A stretch of DNA of 64,000 bases from JAFGPS01 sp964628465 (GTDB taxonomy: Bacteria; Planctomycetota; Phycisphaerae; Sedimentisphaerales; Anaerobacaceae): the NCBI GenBank assembly GCA_964628465.1, contig CAZVOA010000016.1:11841-75840 (forward strand), in the 5' to 3' direction. Shown piece after piece: positions 1 to 8,644 of the stretch; the stretch's first letter is position 1; every line of letters begins with the position of its first letter. A program made the position numbers and the translations under genes. The notes under the pieces were generated by a model. It had not been told where the DNA came from and did no database searches. It saw only the letters and a list, made by a program, of their open reading frames with translations.

Positions 1-1
1 T

Positions 2-934
2 CATAATCGATGGTTTTGCAGTGTTTTCCATTCAATCAGCGCTTTCTGCAACGCTGGTTTCGGTTTGTTCGAAAACAGCCTTATTAATTACAATAGAAAC
101 TGGCAGGTATATTTAATAATATGTCCCTTAATAATTTTTGGCGGCCTTGGCTTTGCAGTGCTTTATGATTTAGTATATATCCTTTCAGATCGATTTAAAA
201 GATTTTTGAAAAGGACATACAGTAAATTTCATAGATTTTCGATGGAAGCGCCAAAAAGAATGCTCTTGCAGACAAAAGTTGTTCTTATGTCAAGTTTAAT
301 ATTAATTGTTTCAGGTACTATTTTATTATTACTATTTGAAAAATATGCCTCACCTGATAAATCTGGAAACAACTTCGGAATATTGGATGCTCTGTTCCAA
401 TCTGTGACGGCAAGAACCGCCGGCTTTAATACTGTTGAAATAGATTCATTATCACCTTCAAGCAAATTTTTTACGATTATACTGATGTTTATCGGCGGTT
501 CGCCCGGTTCTTCCGCGGGTGGTATTAAAACTGTCACTTTGGCTGTAATCTTAATGACCGCAATAGCAGCTTTACGAAAACGCGGCGAAGTTGAAATGTT
601 CAATAGATCGGTAAGGATTATTGTTGTCGGAAGAGCTGTAACTATCACGATACTTTTCGTTATAGTTTTATTTACCACAGCACTTGCGCTCAGCATTACT
701 GAAAATTCCAATGGATTTTCTTTTTCTGATATAATGTTCGAATCAGGTTCGGCACTTGGAACAGTTGGGCTTACAACGGGAATAACAAGCTCTTTGACAA
801 CCGCTGGTAAATTGATTATCATTATCGTTATGCTTATAGGGCGGCTTGGACCGCTTACACTTTTAGCTGCTTTGACTTTTAACCTAAAACCGGTCAAATA
901 TAATTATCCGGAAGAATCGTTAATAGTTGGATAA
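2..934 (+). CDS. ktrB: K+ channel subunit KtrB/TrkH family (5' end cut by window edge)
   Basis: Membrane subunit of a Ktr/Trk potassium uptake system, which moves K+ into the cell through four pore loops. Translation is open from base 2, and the first residues already form a pore loop (SAFCNAGFGLF), so the gene begins left of the window; the TTG at 65 is internal. Two further loops are visible: SVTARTAGFNTVEI and SGSALGTVGLTTGIT, each carrying the filter glycine. The basic segment DRFKRFLKRTYSKFHRF lies between membrane spans. 310 residues are present, and family members are usually 440-480. The ktrA gene follows after 11 bases, so the two are almost certainly co-transcribed. KtrB is preferred over TrkH because of the single-RCK partner, but this is an inference. 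Confidence 0.93.
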   Translation, partial: HNRWFCSVFHSISAFCNAGFGLFENSLINYNRNWQVYLIICPLIIFGGLGFAVLYDLVYILSDRFKRFLKRTYSKFHRFSMEAPKRMLLQTKVVLMSSLILIVSGTILLLLFEKYASPDKSGNNFGILDALFQSVTARTAGFNTVEIDSLSPSSKFFTIILMFIGGSPGSSAGGIKTVTLAVILMTAIAALRKRGEVEMFNRSVRIIVVGRAVTITILFVIVLFTTALALSITENSNGFSFSDIMFESGSALGTVGLTTGITSSLTTAGKLIIIIVMLIGRLGPLTLLAALTFNLKPVKYNYPEESLIVG

Positions 935-945
935 AGGAACTGAAT

Positions 946-1635
946 ATGGCAACATTCGCAGTAATAGGATTGGGTAGATTCGGACAGAAGTTAGCTATAG
1001 CTCTTGCGATGAGTGGCGCCGAAGTTATCGCTATCGACAAAAACCGTGAAACGGTAGAGCTTATCGCTGACCAGGTAAGTCACGCGGTCAGGCTCGACAG
1101 TACTGATGAAGAAGCACTCGTAGCTCAGGGTGTAGATAAAGTCGATGTCGCCATTATCGGTATCGGACAGGGAACAGGACGCGGATTCGAGTCGGCTATT
1201 TTGACGGTTGTTAATCTCAAGCAGCTTGGCGTAAAAAATATTTACGCTCGCGCAGAGGACAGGATCGCTGGAGAGGTTTTCTCTAAAATCGGCGCTACTG
1301 AAGTTATCTACCCTGAAATAGAATCCGCTCAACGATGGGCGTTTAAGCTGATTGCGCCTATGATTGGTGAAAAAATAGACTTTGCGCCTGGTTACAGTTT
1401 GGCACGAATCAAAGCTCCGCCAAGTTTCGACGGCAAAACTGTTATGGACCTTCAGCTCAGGCAAAAATATAATGTCAATCTCGTCTTAATAAAACGCGCA
1501 GATAACGATGAAAGAGTTAAAGAGCAGGATGGCAAAATAATCAATGTCCCTATGCCAAGCACAATCATTTATCAGGATGACATTTTAATGATAGTAGGCT
1601 CCGACCCGGATTTAGCAAAACTGCCGCAGCAGTAG
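946..1635 (+). CDS. ktrA: K+ uptake regulator KtrA/TrkA (RCK_N + RCK_C)
   Basis: Cytosolic regulatory ring subunit of the potassium channel encoded just upstream. Residues 3-130 form a Rossmann RCK_N domain, with GLGRFG at 8-13 and an acidic strand end (AIDKN) that fits NAD(H)/ATP binding. Residues about 145-225 form an RCK_C domain. The length of 229 is typical of KtrA and about half of the duplicated E. coli TrkA. AAAGGA lies before the ATG. Nucleotide binding gates the KtrB pore in known systems. The next gene lies on the other strand, so the operon ends here; no clear terminator hairpin is seen. Confidence 0.93.
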   Translation: MATFAVIGLGRFGQKLAIALAMSGAEVIAIDKNRETVELIADQVSHAVRLDSTDEEALVAQGVDKVDVAIIGIGQGTGRGFESAILTVVNLKQLGVKNIYARAEDRIAGEVFSKIGATEVIYPEIESAQRWAFKLIAPMIGEKIDFAPGYSLARIKAPPSFDGKTVMDLQLRQKYNVNLVLIKRADNDERVKEQDGKIINVPMPSTIIYQDDILMIVGSDPDLAKLPQQ

Positions 1636-1666
1636 CCTTATTTTCAGTTTTTGTTATATATTTACA

Positions 1667-2152
1667 TTAGATTTGTGCAAGAATTACGACATAGTTTTTC
1701 CCGTAAACCTTTGCACATTTCGGACAGGTTGTGTAATAGAAGTACATCTTCTGCATTTGTTTAGCTTTCGAGACAACGTATGTTTTCATATCTTCAGCCC
1801 ATTTCCCTGCATTCTGAAAGGGTCCTTCATATACTTTACACAGGAATGTCCCCGATATTTTCGCTATTTCGGCGTCTGGAACATCTTTGGTCACTGCGAT
1901 ATAAACATCGGATCCCCAGAGAGATTTTTCATCGCAGAGCACAATTGGTTCGGGAGAAAGGGCATTAACCTTTTGAATCTTATTCATACTCCTGACCATA
2001 ACTTTGCCGAAATTGAGCGGGATATGGAAAATACTCGTCACATGATCCCTGACGAATAATTTGTTGTCAAAAGTAACTTCCTTCTCCTGCCACGGCTCAG
2101 GATTAAATCTCGGACAACACCCCGTTTCATTTTTCTCATTAAGCTCACTCAT
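1667..2152 (-). CDS. Conserved protein of unknown function with Cys pairs
   Basis: A soluble 161-residue protein without signal peptide or membrane span. It has a CCPRF motif near the N-terminus, a DHVTSIFHIPLNFGKVM segment, and a C-terminal CPKC pair in YYTTCPKCAKVYGKNYV. The Cys-rich ends suggest a metal site or redox pair, but no catalytic motif is recognised. I recall similar proteins annotated only as hypothetical or vaguely as hydrolase. AGAGGTGA precedes the ATG at a good distance. It faces ktrA tail to tail and is separated from pilT by about 170 bases holding the pilT terminator, so it is its own unit. Confidence 0.75.
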   Translation of the reverse strand: MSELNEKNETGCCPRFNPEPWQEKEVTFDNKLFVRDHVTSIFHIPLNFGKVMVRSMNKIQKVNALSPEPIVLCDEKSLWGSDVYIAVTKDVPDAEIAKISGTFLCKVYEGPFQNAGKWAEDMKTYVVSKAKQMQKMYFYYTTCPKCAKVYGKNYVVILAQI

Positions 2153-2270
2153 TTTTCACCTCTTTATTATATAAATCATAAAATCCCATATACGGATAAT
2201 AAGAAATTATACAAATATGTACAATATAGTCCAGAAAAGAATTTATGGATAAATATCGAAAAATAGGCAT

Positions 2271-2300
2271 AAAAAAACCGGTGGATAAACCACCGGTTTT
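2271..2300 (-). terminator. Rho-independent terminator of the pilB-pilT operon
   Basis: Perfect 11-bp stem (AAAACCGGTGG with CCACCGGTTTT), loop of 5. Read on the minus strand it is followed by seven T. It lies about 25 bases after the pilT stop. Confidence 0.92.
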
Positions 2301-2324
2301 GGGTAAATATATTTCATTTTTTGC

Positions 2325-3482
2325 TTAATTTGTTCTGATAACATCCGTGTGTTTCTTGAGTTCTTCTTCCGCGGCTTTTCTTTTGTGTTTGTGTTTACCG
2401 CCGGACATGGCTTCAATTTTTTCTCGAGCCTTATCCTGCAAAGCTCCGGGAGTACGGGCTTTATCAAGCATTTCTTCGTAAGCTATGGTACCCTCATCAT
2501 AAAGATTCCAGAGATGCTCATCAAGAAGCTGCATACCAAGTTTCTTTCCAGTTTGAATACTCGAGTCAATTCGATATGTTTTATTTTCACGTATAAGGTT
2601 CGCGATAGCCGGCGTTACAACCAAAAATTCATAAGCTGCAACACGACCTCTTCCAGATGCTTTCGGGCATAGAGCCTGACTAAGTACAGCAATCAGGTTA
2701 CTCGCCAACTGGATACGGACCTGTTCCTGCTGGCTTACGGGGAACACGTCGATCAAACGTGTAATAGTACCGGCGGCACTTGTGGTGTGAACTGTGCTGA
2801 ACACAAGGTGACCAGTTTCAGCGGCGGTAACAGCAGCTTCGATTGTTTCAAGGTCACGCATTTCACCGACGAGAATAACATCAGGGTCCTGCCTCAAAAC
2901 ACGTCTTAAGGCTTCAGCAAAGCTCGGAACGTCCACACCGACTGAACGCTGGTTTATAACCGACTTTTTATGATTATGATAATATTCGATAGGGTCTTCT
3001 ACTGTTACAATATGACGGTCAAAATTCTCATTAATGTAATTAATCATAGAAGCAAGTGTCGTGGTTTTACCGCTTCCCGTCGGACCAGTAACGAGGAACA
3101 AACCTCTCGGTCTTCGACACAAAGCCGCACATATTTTTGGCAAACCGAGTTCATCGAATGTAAGCATCTTATACGGAATAAGACGCAAAACCATCGAAAT
3201 TACACCTTTCTGTTTGAATACGGCGACACGGAATCGGCATTTATCAGCGAACGCAAAACCGAAGTCGGTACTACCGTCTTCCTGAAGTTCCTGCTGATTA
3301 CGTTCAGGTGTAATACTTTTCATCAAAGCGGTCGTATCATCAGGATCGAGAACCTTTGTTTCAAGAGACCTGAGACCGCCGTCAACTCTTAATACCGGCG
3401 GGCGATTTGTAACAATATGAATATCAGAAGCACCCATAGTTACGCAGGCGTTCAATATTCTATCCATGTTGATTGTTGACAT
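2325..3482 (-). CDS. pilT: Type IV pilus retraction ATPase PilT-like
   Basis: Hexameric cytoplasmic ATPase that powers pilus disassembly in twitching motility. It has an N-terminal PAS-like half, then Walker A GPTGSGKTT near residue 133, the Asp box VEDPIEYY, Walker B DVILVGEMRD near 202 and the His box HLVFSTVHTT near 226. The C-terminus is basic (GGKHKHKRK) and extended past the usual PilT end. I chose the ATG at 3482 over a TTG six bases earlier because AGAGGAATTGTCA gives proper spacing only to the ATG. pilB lies 27 bases upstream on the same strand. No pilin, PilC or PilQ gene is in the window, so a secretion role cannot be excluded. Confidence 0.93.
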   Translation of the reverse strand: MSTINMDRILNACVTMGASDIHIVTNRPPVLRVDGGLRSLETKVLDPDDTTALMKSITPERNQQELQEDGSTDFGFAFADKCRFRVAVFKQKGVISMVLRLIPYKMLTFDELGLPKICAALCRRPRGLFLVTGPTGSGKTTTLASMINYINENFDRHIVTVEDPIEYYHNHKKSVINQRSVGVDVPSFAEALRRVLRQDPDVILVGEMRDLETIEAAVTAAETGHLVFSTVHTTSAAGTITRLIDVFPVSQQEQVRIQLASNLIAVLSQALCPKASGRGRVAAYEFLVVTPAIANLIRENKTYRIDSSIQTGKKLGMQLLDEHLWNLYDEGTIAYEEMLDKARTPGALQDKAREKIEAMSGGKHKHKRKAAEEELKKHTDVIRTN

Positions 3483-3509
3483 TGACAATTCCTCTAATAC
3501 TTAATCAAT

Positions 3510-5255
3510 TTATTCAGATTTTAATTCTTCTTCTGTTTGTGTTATTTTAACTATTTCAGCAGGGGTAGTAATACCCTTGAAAACTTTAATAATTCCATCA
3601 TCACGAAGAGTTTTCATTCCGCCAGCTCTTGCCGCCCTTCTTAATTCTGTTGTCGGAGCTTTGGCGTATGCCAATTCACGTACTTCGTTATTCAATTCGA
3701 ACATTTCAAAAATAGCAAGTCGTCCCTTGTAGCCGGTACCGGAACATTGAGTACAGCCAGCACCTTTATAAACAGGCGTTTTAGTGAGTTGTTCGCGTGT
3801 TATGCCGAGTGCCTCTGTATAGTACGGATCGGGATTCTCATCGATAACACGGCATTTTTTGCAAATAACCCTGACAAGTCGCTGAGCCATGATAGCCTGA
3901 ATCGAACTTGCACAAAGGAACGGCTTAACGCCCATATCTATAAGACGTGTAATCGCGCTTGGAGCGTCATTCGTGTGAAGCGTGCTGAATACGAGGTGGC
4001 CTGTAAGAGCTGCCTGAATAGCAATATCGGCAACGACACCATCACGGATTTCACCGATAAGAATAATATTCGGAGCCTGACGCAACATAGCTCTTAAAAT
4101 TTTATCGAAAGACAATCCAATGTCATCTTTTACCTGGCACTGGTTCATACCGGGGAAGTTATATTCCACCGGGTCTTCTGCTGTAATAATTTTTTTATCC
4201 GGCTTGTTAAGTTCCTGCAAAGCCGCATAAAGCGTAGTTGTTTTACCGCTTCCCGTTGGGCCTGTTACAAGGAAGATACCGTTCGGTCGGGTAATAATAC
4301 GCTGGAAAGTGTCATAATTATCTTTCTCGAAACCGAGTGATTGGACACCGATATTAACTGCATCCGGGCGCAAAATACGAAGTACAACACTTGGGCCGTG
4401 TACACCGGGCAGAGAAGAAACACGGAAGTCGATAAACTGGTCGCCGATTTGACGTTTGATACGGCCGTCCTGCGGCAATCTCTTCTCGGCAATATCCATA
4501 CCTGAAAGAATTTTAAAACGTGTTATCAGAGCCGGCTGCATGTTTTTCGGAATATTATCACGTTCCAAACAAACGCCATCGACACGGTATCTGATTCGCA
4601 CCCTGTCGGCCATCGGCTCGATGTGAATATCGCTTGCCCTCATGTAATAGGCATTATCGATAATAAGGTTTACAAGCCTGATAATCGGGGCATCGTCATC
4701 TTCCCCAGCTTCCTGGGCTCGTATTTTTAACTCTTGCAATTCCTGGCCAATATCGGCAAGTTCAGCAGCGGTTGCGTCTATACTATGTCTAAGTCTGTCA
4801 TCTTCCTGAGTTGATTGTACTACGGTTAAATTCTTCTCTATATAAGTGCGGATTTTTGTCGGATTGCCGAGATAGCACTCCGGCTCAGTATTAAGACGGA
4901 AACGTATCGCGTCGATAGTTTCCAAATCGGAAGGATCACCAATAATAACTTTTAATTTGCCGTTACTCGAACCAAGGGGAAGAATATTATGTTTTCTAAT
5001 CAAATCTTCAGGAATCAGTTTCGTCGCATCGGCAGGAATTGTCGCCTTATCGACATTGATATATTCTATACCAGACTGCTTTGCGAGTACTTTGGTCAGT
5101 ACGTCTTCTGTAATTACGCCTTTTTCCACTAAAACTTCGCCAAGACGTTTATTGCCGCTCTTGGAACTTTTAATGGCTTCGATTAGAACCTCTTTTTTCA
5201 CCAACCCGGCTTTATAAAGCAATTCACCCAAATGCCTTTGTTTTTTTGTCGTCAT
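3510..5255 (-). CDS. pilB: Type IV pilus assembly / type II secretion ATPase (PilB/GspE)
   Basis: Extension ATPase for pilus or pseudopilus assembly. Residues about 8-150 are an MshEN/GspE-N domain (LGELLYKAGLVKKEVLIEAI, then RLGEVLVEKGVI), a fold that binds cyclic di-GMP in some relatives. Walker A GPTGSGKTT starts at residue 332, followed by the Asp box AEDPVEYNF, Walker B IILIGEIRDG and the His box HLVFSTLHTN. A tetracysteine zinc site is formed by CKKC (465, 468) and CTQC (501, 504), typical of PilB/GspE and absent from PilT. The start has CGAGGAGACT directly before the ATG. Choosing between PilB and GspE needs the partner genes, which lie outside the window; the pilT neighbour favours PilB. 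Confidence 0.93.
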   Translation of the reverse strand: MTTKKQRHLGELLYKAGLVKKEVLIEAIKSSKSGNKRLGEVLVEKGVITEDVLTKVLAKQSGIEYINVDKATIPADATKLIPEDLIRKHNILPLGSSNGKLKVIIGDPSDLETIDAIRFRLNTEPECYLGNPTKIRTYIEKNLTVVQSTQEDDRLRHSIDATAAELADIGQELQELKIRAQEAGEDDDAPIIRLVNLIIDNAYYMRASDIHIEPMADRVRIRYRVDGVCLERDNIPKNMQPALITRFKILSGMDIAEKRLPQDGRIKRQIGDQFIDFRVSSLPGVHGPSVVLRILRPDAVNIGVQSLGFEKDNYDTFQRIITRPNGIFLVTGPTGSGKTTTLYAALQELNKPDKKIITAEDPVEYNFPGMNQCQVKDDIGLSFDKILRAMLRQAPNIILIGEIRDGVVADIAIQAALTGHLVFSTLHTNDAPSAITRLIDMGVKPFLCASSIQAIMAQRLVRVICKKCRVIDENPDPYYTEALGITREQLTKTPVYKGAGCTQCSGTGYKGRLAIFEMFELNNEVRELAYAKAPTTELRRAARAGGMKTLRDDGIIKVFKGITTPAEIVKITQTEEELKSE

Positions 5256-5314
5256 AGTCTCCTCGAGATTATACTAACCCCAATGCCATATTATAACAAC
5301 TAAGCGGCATTAAG

Positions 5315-6544
5315 TCAACTTAATCTCAGTCTCAACATGTTTAAAGCGGTATGCGCAGCCCTGAGTCTGGTAAACTCTCTACCAAAAGTGAATAAACCCT
5401 GTTTAACATCACACCCGCCGTCATAATCCAAACAAATATATACAAGCCCAACCGGCTTTTGTTCACTTCCGCCGGTCGGTCCGGCTATGCCGGTTATAGC
5501 GATTGCAAAGTCTGTACCTGACTTTTTCCTTGCACCACGAGCCATCGCTTTCGCGACCTGTTCACTAACGGCTCCGTATTGTTCAATCAAATCAGAAGAA
5601 ACATCAAGTTGTGTTATTTTAGCTTGATTGCTGTAAGTTATCCAGCCATAAGTAAAATAATTACTTGAACCGGAAATATCCGTCAGCATTTTTGATAAAA
5701 GACCACCTGTACAGGATTCCGCTGTCGAAATAGTTTTACCATGTCGTACCAGTTTTTCTGATACAACTTTAGCAAGAGTTTCATCATCTAAACCATAGAC
5801 TAAATCACCCAGTATCTCTCGAAGCTGTCTTTCCTCTTCCTTACACATTATCTGAGCTTTTTCTCTGTTTTCGGCGGAAGCTACGATATGCAAAGTAATG
5901 ATTCCCTCATGAACCGTGCAGTTTACAAGCGGATTCCTGCCCCGAAGCATCTTATCGCCAATCATTTCGGCAATCGCGGATTCGCCTGCACCGAAACATT
6001 TTAACCTGCAAACCTCAATAGCCTGAGTACCTGCGAAATCCTTTAATTGTGGAATTAGCGATTTGAACATCTTTTTCATTTCCCACGGTACACCCGGCAT
6101 CGCGATAAGAATCTTTCCATTATGGCGAGCCAGAATTCCCGGCGCGGTTCCAACATTGGGAATGTATTCTGCGCCAGATGGTATATAAGCCTGAATGTTA
6201 TTTCTTTCCGGCATGGGGATTGTTCTGGCATTAAAAACAGCCCGAATCTTTTCGAGAAGTTCTTCTCTGAATTCCAGTTCAACTCCGAGATACTTTGCGA
6301 ATGCCTGTCTGGTTAAGTCATCGTCAGTTGGTCCAAGTCCGCCTGTTACAACTATTATATCTGCATCGTAACTCGCCAGCCTGAGTTTCTGAACTATATC
6401 GTCTATCTCATCGGCGACTGTGAATGAACTTACTACAGGAATGCCAATATTTTGCAGTTCAATAGCAAGGAATGCGGCGTTCGTATCAACCGTCAATCCG
6501 GCTAAAATCTCATTACCTATCGTTACTATACTTGCCTGTTTCAT
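5315..6544 (-). CDS. cinA: CinA: ADP-ribose pyrophosphatase / NMN deamidase
   Basis: Two-domain CinA that recycles pyridine nucleotides. The N-terminal molybdopterin-binding-like COG1058 domain (GNEILAGLTVDTN, then TGGLGPTDDDLTR) acts as a pyrophosphatase in characterised homologues. The C-terminal PncC domain converts NMN to nicotinate mononucleotide; its signature SCTGG (in STAESCTGGLLSKML) and GIAGPTGG are present. 409 residues is full length. The ribosome-binding site is weak. It lies between the small membrane-protein gene and pilB, all on the minus strand with gaps of about 60-75 bases; no functional link is evident. Confidence 0.93.
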   Translation of the reverse strand: MKQASIVTIGNEILAGLTVDTNAAFLAIELQNIGIPVVSSFTVADEIDDIVQKLRLASYDADIIVVTGGLGPTDDDLTRQAFAKYLGVELEFREELLEKIRAVFNARTIPMPERNNIQAYIPSGAEYIPNVGTAPGILARHNGKILIAMPGVPWEMKKMFKSLIPQLKDFAGTQAIEVCRLKCFGAGESAIAEMIGDKMLRGRNPLVNCTVHEGIITLHIVASAENREKAQIMCKEEERQLREILGDLVYGLDDETLAKVVSEKLVRHGKTISTAESCTGGLLSKMLTDISGSSNYFTYGWITYSNQAKITQLDVSSDLIEQYGAVSEQVAKAMARGARKKSGTDFAIAITGIAGPTGGSEQKPVGLVYICLDYDGGCDVKQGLFTFGREFTRLRAAHTALNMLRLRLS

Positions 6545-6620
6545 AATCGCGGAATTGTAGCTTGCTTATGGAACTGAGGCAAGATTATTTTATACATAAT
6601 CTTCAAGTATGCCTTAAGAA

Positions 6621-7046
6621 TTATTTTTGAAAATAGCCAGGCGGAGCATATTTGTCTTCAGAAGGCTTTTTGGATTCCATTTGAGATTCTTTTGTTTTTA
6701 TTTCAAGTTGAATATCAGGAGTTGGTGAAGGTATATTTTGATTCTCAAAAGGATAACATAGCTTTATAAATAAATTATTTGAATTCATCAAATAAACACC
6801 AAAAAATACTTCAAAAACACTCACTATCGCTAAAACAAGAATATATCTATACGTTGCGTAATTTGTCATGTTTTGTAATTCTTTTATTTGAGACTGGTTA
6901 TAAACCGCTCTTGCACTTTCAGGCAACATTTGCATTGCATCCGGTTTTAGCACAAAAATTAAGATTACGCACACAAAAGTAATAAATCCAAATCCCCAAA
7001 ATACTAAACCGATTATCTTGCTTGCTAATTCAAATTTCTCTCTCAT
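6621..7046 (-). CDS. Small two-helix membrane protein, unknown function
   Basis: A 141-residue protein with two hydrophobic segments (about residues 10-33 and 68-90) separated by a soluble loop (KPDAMQMLPESARAVYNQSQ), and a Pro/Glu/Lys-rich cytoplasmic-type tail ending APPGYFQK. An in-frame start 63 bases earlier would overlap the FAD gene. The ATG at 7046 has AAGGGAGAAC in front and leaves a 10-base gap to that gene, so it is the likely start. Co-transcription with the FAD oxidoreductase suggests a shared process. No family is recognised. Confidence 0.75.
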   Translation of the reverse strand: MREKFELASKIIGLVFWGFGFITFVCVILIFVLKPDAMQMLPESARAVYNQSQIKELQNMTNYATYRYILVLAIVSVFEVFFGVYLMNSNNLFIKLCYPFENQNIPSPTPDIQLEIKTKESQMESKKPSEDKYAPPGYFQK

Positions 7047-7056
7047 GTTCTCCCTT

Positions 7057-8562
7057 TCATTTGATTTTCTTCTCACACATATACGCGGCCATAATCGCAC
7101 CCGGCACACCGCCCATCTGATTTGCCCAGCATGAACCTATATAAAGATTTTTAACGGGTGTATCGATATTAAGACTCATAAATTTCGGGTAGAATTTTTT
7201 CTTCGGATTCCAGCTCCAGGCCGAAGTTGCTCCACCTGAATTATGCGTAAAACGTTCATATGTCAACGGTGTTGCGGCGTCCTTAAATTCGATATATTTA
7301 CTCAGGCCGGGAACAACTTCTTCGGCTTTCTTAATCAAAGAGTTCATTGCTTTGTCTTTCAGTTGTTTATATTTTTCCTTGTTACCGCCGCCCCAGTTAT
7401 TCATCCAGTTTTCCGGCGACGATGCCATCAGCATAAGCGAAGACTTGCCTTCCGGAGAAAGAGAAGAATCCATCATAGAAGGTGAATATAATGCTAATGA
7501 ACATTTTGCGAAATAGTCCGCATCATCAGGATTATGAACATCTCCTTTAAATTCAAGATCAGTATAAGTAACATGATTTATTTTCATATGCTTTTTCAGT
7601 TCTTCATTCGACATATTCAAACCAAGATAGACCATGAAAACAGGCTGGGAAACAGACGCCTGGGCAATTTTTGTCAGCATTTCGGCAGGTACGAGCGCTT
7701 TGTTATCAAGCAATTTCAAAAAAGTATTTTTATAATCGGAAGCGGAAATAACATAATCAGCTTTATAAGTAACATCTTTACATGACACTCCGATTGCAGT
7801 ACCGTTTTCCGTAATTATCTTATCGACATAAGAATTCAGTTTAAGTATTCCTCCCAGTTCCTTGAATTTATCAGCAAGAACATCCGCCCATGACTGCATA
7901 CCTTTCGAAACGGTCCAGTAATCGTCGTACATTCCCATCACCGAACCGACAACAAACGCGGCCATATCAGGATACATAAGGCCGTTAAGGAACTTGCAAA
8001 CCTGAGAATCCTTCCCGAAAAACCGCTCGTTAAATTCTCCAATGGTCATATCTCCGAGACGTTTGATTATTTTCATGGATTTTTGCGCGCTAAATATATA
8101 AGAAATCATAGCTTTGAACATTTCAAAGCCGCTATAAAGAAATGGTATTACTTTTTCTACAGTAGCGGCGGAAGCTTCGTACATGGAATCGACTTCTTTG
8201 AAGTATTTATCAAGACTGTCTTTCTCGGAAGGAAACGACTCGTAAAGTCCTTTTTTGAAATCGCTGTATTTTTCCGGAATCATATCGAATTTTTTGGATA
8301 ACCAGCGAATTCGTTGCCGCTCAAAGATAATTGCGTCCAATACACCTATATCTTTCATCGCCTTAAAAATCGAAACAGATGCCTCGAAGCTAAGCGTGCC
8401 GCTTTCAAAATAGAATCCATTCCTTTTAAATCCAGCTACATAACCTCCCGGCGACAAATGCGACTCAAATATAGTAACATCATGCCCTTTTTTCGCTAAA
8501 AGATTTCCCGCAACAAGCCCGCCTAAACCAGAACCAATAATTATTACTGATTTTCCCGCCAT
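7057..8562 (-). CDS. FAD-dependent phytoene desaturase/retinol saturase-like oxidoreductase
   Basis: Member of the CrtI / CrtISO / retinol saturase superfamily of flavin amine-oxidase-fold enzymes, which act on polyenes and other lipids. The N-terminal dinucleotide site IIGSGLGGLVAGNLLAKKG and the following ESHLSPGG are textbook. The C-terminal FAD segment LYIGSCWANQMGGVPGAIMA is also clear. 501 residues is normal. It has a strong ribosome-binding site (AAAAAGGAGATTGAGAT ATG). No phytoene synthase or other carotenoid gene is nearby, so the substrate is open. The 82 bases upstream hold a large palindrome, suggesting repressor control. Confidence 0.85.
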   Translation of the reverse strand: MAGKSVIIIGSGLGGLVAGNLLAKKGHDVTIFESHLSPGGYVAGFKRNGFYFESGTLSFEASVSIFKAMKDIGVLDAIIFERQRIRWLSKKFDMIPEKYSDFKKGLYESFPSEKDSLDKYFKEVDSMYEASAATVEKVIPFLYSGFEMFKAMISYIFSAQKSMKIIKRLGDMTIGEFNERFFGKDSQVCKFLNGLMYPDMAAFVVGSVMGMYDDYWTVSKGMQSWADVLADKFKELGGILKLNSYVDKIITENGTAIGVSCKDVTYKADYVISASDYKNTFLKLLDNKALVPAEMLTKIAQASVSQPVFMVYLGLNMSNEELKKHMKINHVTYTDLEFKGDVHNPDDADYFAKCSLALYSPSMMDSSLSPEGKSSLMLMASSPENWMNNWGGGNKEKYKQLKDKAMNSLIKKAEEVVPGLSKYIEFKDAATPLTYERFTHNSGGATSAWSWNPKKKFYPKFMSLNIDTPVKNLYIGSCWANQMGGVPGAIMAAYMCEKKIK

Positions 8563-8602
8563 ATCTCAATCTCCTTTTTATTAATTCTTATCTCTATTTA
8601 TT

Positions 8603-8644
8603 ATACATCAGACGAGTCTGACAAGTCAAACATGTCCGATGTAT
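8603..8644. promoter_or_regulatory. 42-bp palindrome with three GAC-N2-GTC boxes, likely operator
   Basis: Outer arms ATACATC (8603-8609) and GATGTAT (8638-8644) pair perfectly. Between them are GACgaGTC (8611), GACaaGTC (8620) and AACatGTC (8629), spaced exactly 9 bp. The middle box lies on the dyad axis (8623.5), and 16 of 21 base pairs are symmetric. It sits between the dehydrogenase stop and the FAD gene start. No T-run follows on either strand, so an operator is more likely than a terminator. A TetR-type regulator is a guess; none is encoded in the window. Confidence 0.6.

Noticed and set aside
229..897. A 222-codon minus-strand frame
   Set aside because: Antisense to the KtrB channel gene, whose pore motifs are unmistakable.
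5282..5311. AATGCC/GGCATT hairpin after cinA
   Set aside because: Only 6 bp with an 18-base loop and no T-run; too weak for a terminator.
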